From assembly GCA_036927565.1 (NCBI GenBank), contig JAYESD010000007.1, positions 129,306,230-129,370,229 of the forward strand: 64,000 bases of DNA, written 5' to 3'. Each line of letters starts with the position of its first letter. Position 1 is the first letter of the stretch. Positions 55,724 to 64,000 of this stretch are shown here, piece after piece. The translations under genes were made by a program, and so were the position numbers. The stretch comes from Tuctoria greenei (lineage: Eukaryota > Streptophyta > Magnoliopsida > Poales > Poaceae). The notes beneath the pieces were generated by a model. The model saw only the letters and a program-made list of their open reading frames with translations. It was not told the origin of the DNA and did no database searches.

Positions 55724-57643
55724 ACACCTGGTATACCTTCTATTCTCCTTTCCTTACGTGAATTCAACCCCTAATCTCCAAATTTACGTCGATCTAGAAA
55801 CCCTAATCTGCTGATCTCGTAAAGTGCGGACTTGTCCGGTCCCTAGCGGACTAGTCCGATCTTCCTGGTTAAATTGTGTTGAATTAATTCCAAGAAACTG
55901 ACCTAATCAACTCCAAACCTGTATAAACTTGTTTAAAAACTATTAGAACTAGTTATTAATCATGAAAGCAATCTAGTAACAAGTTCTACCTTGCATTTGC
56001 ATTAATCATGCATGTCATGTCATGTTGAGTAATATATGTGCACTCTTTGATTATGTTCTTGTCTTATATGTTTATTGTGTGGATTAGACGGATTTGCGCT
56101 AGAGAGTGCCGCGGAGGATCTACAGCACCAAGAGTTTGAAGGCTTTGATCCTAATCAACAGCAAGAGCAAGGCAAGTGTCCTTGAAGCATATTGATCCTG
56201 TTTTTAAAATAAGTTTTTTGTTTGCAAAACTGCATGCTTGTGTCAATTTGATAGGAATCCTATGGTAGGAAGTTCACTAGTTTTGTTGACCACCCTTGTC
56301 ACCTGGAATTTATGGTAGAGAGTCGGGAAGGGTTTTTACCTTTTTGCTTCACTTAATTAATTGGGATGGCAAACAACACTACACATTTAATTATGCATCA
56401 ATGATATTCTGGTTAATGTGAACTGGTCAATACGATGGGTCATCTAAGCAAGCTTGGTATGTGGATGGGTTGGATGTTATGGTGCTTTGCTTGCTTTAGA
56501 TCTAAGGACCGGTTCATGCGAGAATAAGCCAGGACTACAGTGCCACCACGAGGCCAAGTATGGGTGCGGCATAGCTGATTAATTAGGGCTTTGCTAGTGC
56601 TGTTTGGACCATTGTGGATGCTCGGGGAAGGGGTAGTCGGATTGGGTTTGTTGATGATTGGTGGGACTACCCTGGGATCCGAATGGCTCAAGAGGGGGCC
56701 CTTGGTTGAAGATGTGCTCAGTTGGAGGCATCGCCACCGGTGAAACCTCAGTGGGGTCTAAATAGGCTAGTAATCCCTTTATAAAGGCTATTTTGTGATC
56801 TCTTGGCCATACACCAAAGGAAGTGTAATTGGCATAAGGGAGGTTCTTTAGTCACCGACGGGTGATGAAATCACAAACACGTGGGTAAAGAGGTACAAAC
56901 TCTGCAGAGTATATTAAAACTATCATGATAGCCGTGCTCCCGGTTATGAGCACCTGGACAACTTCCATGATTAGAGGGAAATTGGTAATTGGGATGGTTA
57001 TGGTTTGGTAATGGTTATGGATGGTTATGGATTTATTTTTGGTATTGAATATGGTTATTGGCAATGGTGAAATCTGGAATTATTGATGATGGTAATGAAT
57101 TCAGTTTGGTATTATGGTATTACTTATGATTATGATGGTTTTATTTCACATACATGTAATATATTGCTTCTCAAATGTTTTTATCTACTTTTCAGCACTT
57201 TGCCATTATTATTGTCGTCATTTAAATCAGCCACATGTCATACTTTCCACACTTGCTGAGTACGACATGTACTCACTCTTGCAATCCCCCCCCCAACAGT
57301 TGCAGGTCAAGATTGGGAGTTTAATGGCGATAATGCGGAGTTCTAGGCCGTGTCTACCGTCAGCTTGCATGTGGTGTTATTGGAGCTGCGCTATCCCTTT
57401 TGCTTAGTTTGCTTAGTTGCTTAATTAGTTTATTTCCGCTGCATTAGTTGAACTTGTCATTAATATTCATTAGAGCTTGTATTCGAGGATAATCTGGTTT
57501 GTGTAATAAAATTTGGTTAATTAATCTTGTTCTGTGCTAATTTTCTGTATATCATTTGTGATTGCACTCGTATGTGTGTGATGAACATCCTGGGCACACA
57601 TATGCATTAGCTTGGTTTATATTCGGAACCGGGCGTCACAGAT

Positions 57644-57656
57644 TGGTATCAGAGCC
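57644..57656 (+). other. Tekay-C primer binding site (initiator tRNA-Met)
   Basis: TGGTATCAGAGCC, three bases after the LTR end. Confidence 0.9.
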
Positions 57657-57905
57657 ACTGGTTGATCGTAGGATGCAGCCTAGATAGAATGGACACTTTA
57701 GAGCACATAGGAGCACTCAGGAATCGATGTGTTTTTGCTTGGAGTGTTGTTTGATATATATATTGTTTGCTTGTGTGCTTAATAGAGGATTTTGGGATGC
57801 TTAGCATTACCATGTCCACCTAGGCTAGTTAGTTGCTTAGCTTCATATCCCTTGATGCATATAGTTGGGGACGTTTTCTAATTCTTACCTATTGCTCTTC
57901 TTCAG

Positions 57906-59057
57906 ATGGTGAGGACTCGCAACCAGAGGGACGCTAATGATGAGGAGGAGAACAATGGAGTGCCTCAGAACAACAATGGACAAGGACCTGCTCAAGGAGC
58001 TATCAATATTGAGCAGCTACTAGCTATGCAAAACCAGCTCATGCATACCATGATACAGACAATGGGACAGCTGCAGGCTGGCAATATCAACAATCAGCCA
58101 CACATGCCTCCACCGCCACCCCCGCCTCCTCATAACCGATTGGGGGAGTTTATGAGGACTAGGCCGCCAACCTTTCCTCAAGCCGCAAACCCTATGGATG
58201 CGGATGATTGGCTCAAGTCCGTGGAGAAGAAACTTGCTATTGTCCAATGCAGTGACCGAGAGAAGGTCCTATTTGCTTCTCATCAACTCGTTGGAGCAGC
58301 TGCCGATTGGTGGGATTCACTATGCAATGCTCATTAGGATCAAGAGAGGATCACCTAGGCGGAATTCAAGCAGAGTTTCCGTTCTCATTATGTGCCGGAA
58401 GGTGTTATGATCTTGAAGAGGCAAGAATTCGAGAACTTGAGGCAAGGAAGATCAAGCGTGAGTGAATATCTCAACAAGTTCACTCAACTCTCAAGATATG
58501 CGCCTGAGGATGTTAGTCGGGACAGCCGGAAACAATACTTGTTCATGAGAGGCTTGAATAATGAAATCCAAGTGCAACTACTCAATTGTGACTATGCCAA
58601 TTTCCAGAAGCTTGTGGACAAAGCAATTGTGGTTGAGAACAAGATCCGTGAGATGGAGCAAGAAATCAAGAGGAAGGCGCCATATCAAGGACAACAACAA
58701 GGAAGTAATGTGCGCCCTCGCTTTGTGCCACCCAATGTGCCTCATTACAACTCCTCTATTCCTGCTCAGCGCCCTAGTTATGCACCGCGCCCAACGCAGT
58801 TTGTGCAGCAGCACCCTGTTATGCAAGCACCTAGGCCTCCAATGCCTTATGAGCCTCGTGCTAATTTTCCTGCTGCAAATGCTCAAAGCCAAGCTCGTCC
58901 CAACAATTCTTGTGGGGTTAAGAAGTGTTATACTTGTGGAGAAGCTGGACACTTTGCGCACCAATGCCCTAAGTCGGGCCTTGGTCAAGGAAGCAATGCA
59001 CCGAGGCAAAACCCAAGACCTAATGGAGGACAACCACAAGGGAACCGAGGGCAGTAG
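57906..59057 (+). pseudogene. Tekay-C gag
   Basis: ATG 57906 (MVRTRNQRDANDEEENNG). Proline run; gag core DADDWLKSVEKKLAIVQCSD and VGAAADWWDSLCNAH; RGLNNEIQVQLLNCDYANFQ; arginine- and proline-rich linker; intact CCHC knuckle CYTCGEAGHFAHQC. Three in-frame TAG codons interrupt it: 58335, 58356 (sisters have TGG) and 59055 (sisters have CAG). Gag and pol share one frame, so the TAG at 59055 separates gag from protease by mutation, not by design. Confidence 0.92.
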
Positions 59058-61166
59058 AATTTTGCTCGTGTCAACGTGAACCATGTCTCAACGGAGGATG
59101 CTCAACAAGCGGATGATGTGGTCATTGGTATGTTTCTCGCCAACTCCAACCCCGCGACTATGTTATTTGATTCTGGAGCATCGCATTCATTCATTGCATC
59201 GAAGTATGTTGCCAAGTATAGTTTGCCTATCTCTCATATGAAGTTTACGCTATTGGTTAAGTCTCCTGGAGGAGAGATGAGGACAAATATAGTATGTCCA
59301 AAAGTAAGCCTTAGAATAAGGGGGGTAGACTTCTCCGCCAACCTCATTGTTTTGGATTCTCAAGGGTTGGACATTATACTTGGTATGGACTGGTTAAGGA
59401 AGCACAATGGAGTTATTGAGTGTGCAACAAAGACAGTGAAGTTGACCAATGAAGAAGGGATCACCATAGAATTTGAAGCATCTCAAACCGCATTGAAGCA
59501 ATTGGAATTGAATCATATGGACAGTGCCGCAATTGAGGAGATTCCGGTGGTGTGTGAATTTTTGGATGTTTTTCCGGACGAGTTGCCAGGTATGCCACCC
59601 GATCGGGACATTGAGTTTGTTATTGATTTAATACCTGGAACTGCACCTATAGCTAAGAGTCCGTATAGGATGCCTCCTATGGAATTAGCGGAGCTCAAGA
59701 AGCAGATTCAAGAGCAATTAGAGAAGGGTTTCATTCGCCCTAGCTCTTCACCTTGGGGAGCGCCCGTTCTATTTGTGGACAAGAAGGACGGATCCCAAAG
59801 GATGTGCGTGGATTACCGAGCTCTCAACGAGGTAACAATCAAGAACAAGTACACCTTGCCACGCATAGAAGACTTGTTTGATCAGATGAAGGGTGCTTGT
59901 GTCTTCTCTAAGATTGACTTGAGGTCAGGATACTTTCAAATGAAGATTAGACCGTCGGACATACCCAAGACAGCTTTTAGGACACGGTATGGATCTTACG
60001 AGTACACCGTGATGTCTTTTGGATTGACAAATGCACTTGCCTACTTTATGTACCTCATGAATAAGGTATTCATGGAGTACTTAGATAAGTTCGTTGTGGT
60101 GTTTATTGATGATATTATGATCTACTCGAAGGATGAGAAGGAACATGAGGAACACTTGATGCTTACATTGCAGAAATTGAGGGAGCATCAGTTGTATGCC
60201 AAGTTCAATAAGTGCCAGTTTTGGTTGAAAGAGGTGCCATTCTTGGGTCATATAATCTCAGGAGGAGGAGTATCGGTTGACCCCGGAAAAGTAAGAGACG
60301 TGTTGAAATGGGAACCACCGCAAAATGTCAAGGAAATAAGGAGTTTTCTTGGGATGGCTGGATATTACCGTCGGTTTATCAAGGATTTTTCCAAGATAGC
60401 CAAGCCTATGACGGAGTTGCTAATGAAGGGAAAGGCGTTCCAATGGACTGAAGCTTGTCAAAACAGTTTTGAGGAGTTGAAGAAGAGGTTAACAACAGCC
60501 CTAGTTTTGGTATTGCCGGATGTAAGCAAGAGTTTTGATATTTATTGTGACGCATCAAGACAAGGACTCGGATGCGTGCTTATGCAAGAAGGTCAAGTGG
60601 TCGCCTATGCGTCAAGACAATTGAAGAAACATGAGCAGAATTACCCAACACATGATTTAGAACTTGCAGCCGTGGTAAATGCATTGAAGATTTGGAGACA
60701 CTATATTCTGGGACATAGGTGTGAAATTTACACGGATCATAAGAGTTTGAAGTATATTTTCACACAAACGGATCTGAACTTGAGGCAACGAAGATGGTTA
60801 GAGCTCATCAAAGATTATGATTTGGGGATCAATTATCATTCGGGAAAGGCCAATGTAGTGGCCGATGCTTTGAGTAGAAAAGGAGTAAGTCATCAACTCA
60901 CGGTTCGAGAGTTACCATTCGAGTTATGTAAGGAGTTTGAATGGTTGAACCTTGGGTTTGTAAACGAGATGGAGATGATGGAGTTAAACCCAACCTTGGA
61001 GCAAGAAATTCGAGAGGCACAAACCACAGATGAAGAGATCAAGGAAATCAAGGAAAGGACCGGAGAAGGGAGAGAATTCAGATTTGACGAGGATGAACAT
61101 GGTACCTTATGGCTTGGAAAGAGAATCGTTGTGCCTAATGTAAAGCATATTCGGAGACAATATTAA
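59058..61166 (+). pseudogene. Tekay-C protease, reverse transcriptase, RNase H and integrase start
   Basis: A 696-codon open stretch, longest in the window. Protease MLFDSGASHSFIASKYV and GLDIILGMDWLRKHNG; RT RPSSSPWGAPVLFVDKKDGS, MCVDYRALNEVTIKNKY and intact VVFIDDIMIYS; RNase H FDIYCDASRQGLGCVLMQEG, YTDHKSLKYIFTQ and VVADALSRK; then the integrase N-terminal linker. A one-base deletion at about 61151 (CGGAGAC where Tekay-B has CGGGAGAC) shifts the frame and ends it at 61166. All polymerase and RNase H signature residues that I can see are intact. Confidence 0.93.
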
Positions 61167-62459
61167 AGGAGGCACATGACTCGCCTTACTCGATTCACCC
61201 AGGTTGTACGAAGATGTACAAGGACTTGAAGACTTGCTATTGGTGGGATAGCATGAAAAAGGACATAGCCGAATATGTTGCATTGTGTGATGTGTGTCAA
61301 CGAGTCAAGGCGGAACATCAAAGGCCAGCCGGATTATTGCAACCGTTGAAGATTCCAGAATGGAAGTGGGAAGAAATTGGTATGGACTTCATAGTTGGGT
61401 TACCGCGTACTCAGTCTGGGTATGACTCAATTTGGGTAATTGTGGATCTCTTAACCAAGTCGGCTCATTTTGTCCCTGTGAAGACCAAATATACAGCTGC
61501 ACGATTGGCCGAAATATACATGGAGCATATTGTGTGTCGACATGGAGTACCGAAGAAGATAGTCTCGGATAGAGGTTCTCAATTTACTTCCAGATTTTGG
61601 AAAAAATTGCATGAAGCTTTGGGAACGAGGTTGAATTTTAGTTCAGCATATCATCCTCAAACGGATGGACAAACCGAGAGGACCAATCAGATTTTGGAGG
61701 ACATGTTAAGAGCTTGTGCTTTAAAGCATGGGAAAAGTTGGGACAAAAGCTTGCCATACGCGGAATTTTCATACAACAATAGTTACCAAGCAAGTTTGAA
61801 GATGTCACCATATGAAGCGCTTTATGGGAGGAAGTGTAGGACACCTTTATTCTGGAATGAAGCTGGGGAAACTTAAGTATTTGGTCCGGATGTGTTGCAA
61901 GAAGCCGAAAAGCAAGTCCAAATAATTCGTTAAAACTTGAGGGCTGCCCAATCAAGACAAAAAGGCTATGCGGACAATAGGAGAAGGAAATTAGCCTTTG
62001 AAATAGGAGATTTTGTTTACCTCAAGGTGTCACCAATGAGGGGTCATAAGAGGTTTAACATAAGAGGAAAGCTAGCACCTCGTTATATTGGACCATTCAA
62101 GATTTTGGACAAAAGAGGAGAAGTAGCGTATAAGTTGGAGATGCCACCCCATTTTTCAGACGTACATGATGTCTTTCATGTTTCCCAGCTCAAGAAGTGT
62201 TTGAGAGTACCGGAAGAACAAGTGCCAATGGAAGAATTGGAACTAGAGGAAGATTTGACGTATGCCGAGCAACCGGTCAAAATCTTGGAAACTAAGGAGA
62301 GGGTCACAAGGAACAAGGTCATTAGATGGTGTAAATTCAATGGAAGCACCACACCGAAAAAGAAGCGACATGGTAATTGGAGGATGATCTCAAGAAGGAA
62401 TTTCCCTATCTCTTCTCTTCCGCGTCGAATCTCGAGGGCGGGATTCATGTTAAGGGGGG
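61167..62459 (+). pseudogene. Tekay-C integrase and chromodomain-like end
   Basis: In the shifted frame: zinc-binding CDVCQRVKAEHQRPAG, catalytic Asp in IGMDFIVGLPRTQSG and SDRGSQFTSRF, then TDGQTERTNQILEDM, followed by stops at 61874 (TAA where sisters have CAA) and about 61931. The C-terminal domain resumes at 61937 (EIGDFVYLKVSPMRGHKRFN). A further frameshift near 62335 disrupts the chromodomain-like end (VIRWCK onward). Confidence 0.9.
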
Positions 62460-62465
62460 TAGGTT
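62452..62465 (+). other. Tekay-C polypurine tract
   Basis: AAGGGGGGTAGGTTT immediately before the 3' LTR. Confidence 0.88.
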
Positions 62466-64000
62466 TGTAACACCCTCATTTTCATGCATCATGCCATACA
62501 TACACTCATATACTTGTTTAACATTAACCCATAACAAGAGGAACAAGTTTAAAATTGATTTGGAGCAAAACTGCAGTTAAAAATGTAGGAAAGTGCGGAC
62601 TAGTCCGGTTTTGCTGAGGACTAGTCCGATTTCTCTCTGTCTAAAAACGGACTTGTCCGTTTTTGCTGCGGATTAGTCCGATATTTGCCTCTGGACAACT
62701 TCGGACTTGTCCGATCTTGTGCGGACTAGTCCGATATTCCATAAATCCTTGAAATTTTGCTAAGTCCCTGGACTTTTCCGGACTAGTCCGGTGTTCCAGC
62801 GGACTTGTCCGTTTTCCTTTCTGACTAAGATCGAACTTCTCCGATTTTAGGCCAGACTTGTCCGATTTTCTCTCTGGACGACTTCGGACTAGTCCGGTCC
62901 TTTCCGGACTTGTCCGATATTTCGTGACTCCGAGATTGACCTTTTGTTTTACGACTTGTTTCTTGGGTTTCACGTTAAGTGGGCCTAGGTACGTTGTGCC
63001 TAACTCTTTTAGAGCCCACGTGGGACTCTAAACCGGCCTCTACTCCTCTCAAACTCGAAATCCATCTAACCCTAGCCTCCACCTCTATATAAACAACCCC
63101 ACCCTTTGGTTTGACATCTATTTGCCACTTTTCCACCCACTCAAACCCTAGTTCGTGGGGAGCCACCATCAAGGAGGGAGGAGAAGATCCCAAGCAAGAA
63201 GAAGAGGAGGAGGAAACGAAAGAGGATCAAGAACTCCACCAAGTTTCGTCCTTCACCACCAATTCATCCCCAAGTTCATCACCAACCCTAGATCACCAAG
63301 ATCCAAGTGCTACCTCCAAGTTTCTTGATTCATTGGAGTTCTAAACACCTGGTATACCTTCTATTCTCCTTTCCTTACGTGAATTCAACCCCTAATCTCC
63401 GAATTTACGTCGATCTAGAAAACCCTAATCTGCTGGTCTCGTAAAGTGCGGACTTGTCCGGTCCCTAGCGGACTAGTCCAATCTTCCTGGTTAAATTGTG
63501 TTGAATTAATTCCAAGAAACTGACCTAATCAACTCCAAACCTGTATAAACTTGTTAAAAAACTATTAGAACTAGTTATTAATCATGAAAGCAATCTAGTA
63601 ACAAGTTCTACCTTGCATTTGCATTAATCATGCATGTCATGTCATGTTGAGTAATATATGTGCACTCTTTGATTATGTTCTTGTCTTGTATGTTTATTGT
63701 GTGGATTAGACGGATTTGCGCTAGAGAGTGCCGCGGAGGATCTACAGCACCAAGAGTTTGAAGGCTTTGATCCTAATCAACAGCAAGAGCAAGGCAAGTG
63801 TCCTTGAAGCATATTGATCCTGTTTTTAAAATAAGTGTTTTGTTTGCAAAACTGCATGCTTGTGTCAATTTGATGGGAATCCTATGGTAGGAAGTTTACT
63901 AGTTTTGTTGACTACCCTTGTCACCTGGAATTTAAGGTAGAGAGTCGGGAAGGGTTTTTACCTTTTTGCTTCACTTAATTAATTGGGATGGCAAACAACA
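62466..64000 (+). repeat. Tekay-C 3' LTR, truncated by the window end
   Basis: It starts TGTAACACCC. The first 1535 bp are visible: palindrome array 62594-62924, TATATAAA 63086-63093, AAACCCTAG about 63144, short acidic frame 63111-63344, motif pair about 63445-63482. Very similar to the Tekay-C 5' LTR, consistent with recent insertion. Confidence 0.92.

Larger units (their letters stand above)
54845..57640 (+). repeat. Tekay-C 5' LTR (2796 bp)
   Basis: It starts TGTAACACCC, directly after AAGCAAG-type Tekay-A sequence, and ends GGGCGTCACA before the primer site. The cleanest promoter in the family: array 54973-55303, TATATAAA 55465-55472, AAACCCTAG 55522-55530, short frame 55490-55723, motif pair 55825-55862. 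Further on are typical Tekay LTR blocks such as ctgagtacgacatgtactca near 57255. Confidence 0.92.
54845..64000 (+). mobile_element. Tekay-C: youngest Tekay/Del element, nested in Tekay-A's 3' LTR
   Basis: 5' LTR 54845-57640, primer site, gag-pol in one frame to about 61145 then frameshifted, polypurine tract, 3' LTR from 62466 running off the window. The two LTRs look very similar where both are visible (scattered single-base differences). It inserted into an LTR of a sister element, so it is the last insertion in this chain. It is still defective: TAG stops in gag and at the gag-pro border, one frameshift and two stops in integrase. Confidence 0.93.

Overview
The window is intergenic DNA of a large plant genome, almost certainly a grass. 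It consists almost entirely of nested LTR retrotransposons plus one LINE. The plant assignment rests on SIRE/Maximus-type Ty1/copia elements with an accessory 'env-like' frame behind pol, Athila-type Ty3/gypsy elements with a tRNA-Asp-like primer site, Tekay/Del-type chromoviruses with LTRs of about 2.8 kb, and an RTE-type LINE ending in TTG repeats. 'Panicoid grass' is an inference from memory of similar elements, not a search. I find no convincing host gene, tRNA, rRNA or CRISPR array.

Layout. 1-4804: non-coding DNA resembling a long gypsy LTR, with a GC-rich block at 560-1330. 4805-14815: Copia-1 (minus strand), with 5' LTR, gag, pol and env-like frame present, and 3' end lost or rearranged around a 382-bp-offset duplication. 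14816-22547: Athila-1 (minus), complete on its 5' side and truncated on its 3' side. 22548-26137: Copia-2 (plus), a 3' fragment with RNase H, env-like frame, polypurine tract and part of the 3' LTR. 26138-35005: Athila-2 (minus), with 3' LTR, 3' untranslated region and env-like frame; a plus-strand RTE LINE (30381-33793) is inserted in that frame with a 19-bp target-site duplication. 35006 to the end: three related Tekay-type elements on the plus strand. Tekay-A starts at 35006. Tekay-B (39417-49749) sits inside Tekay-A's protease with target-site duplication ATCTC. Tekay-C starts at 54845 inside Tekay-A's 3' LTR and runs off the window.

Insertion order read from the nesting: Copia-2 is older than Athila-1 and Athila-2; Athila-2 is older than the LINE and Tekay-A; Tekay-A is older than Tekay-B and Tekay-C. 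All coding regions carry stops or frameshifts. Tekay-C is the best preserved (one 696-codon open stretch) and still carries several stops.

The most interesting signal is regulatory. Copies of a GC-rich palindrome, consensus CCGGACTAGTCCGG with a CTTG-centred variant, fill the U3 promoter region of both the Copia LTRs and the unrelated Tekay LTRs, upstream of a TATA box and an AAACCCTAG leader. In Copia-1 the same order (palindrome array, TATA box, AAACCCTAG) recurs inside the element, in front of the env-like frame. The Athila elements use a different palindrome (GTCGGCCGAC pairs) about 80-120 bp upstream of TATA-like boxes, again both in the LTR and in front of the accessory frame. This suggests promoter modules built on palindromic arrays that have been copied within elements and shared or converged between retrotransposon superfamilies.
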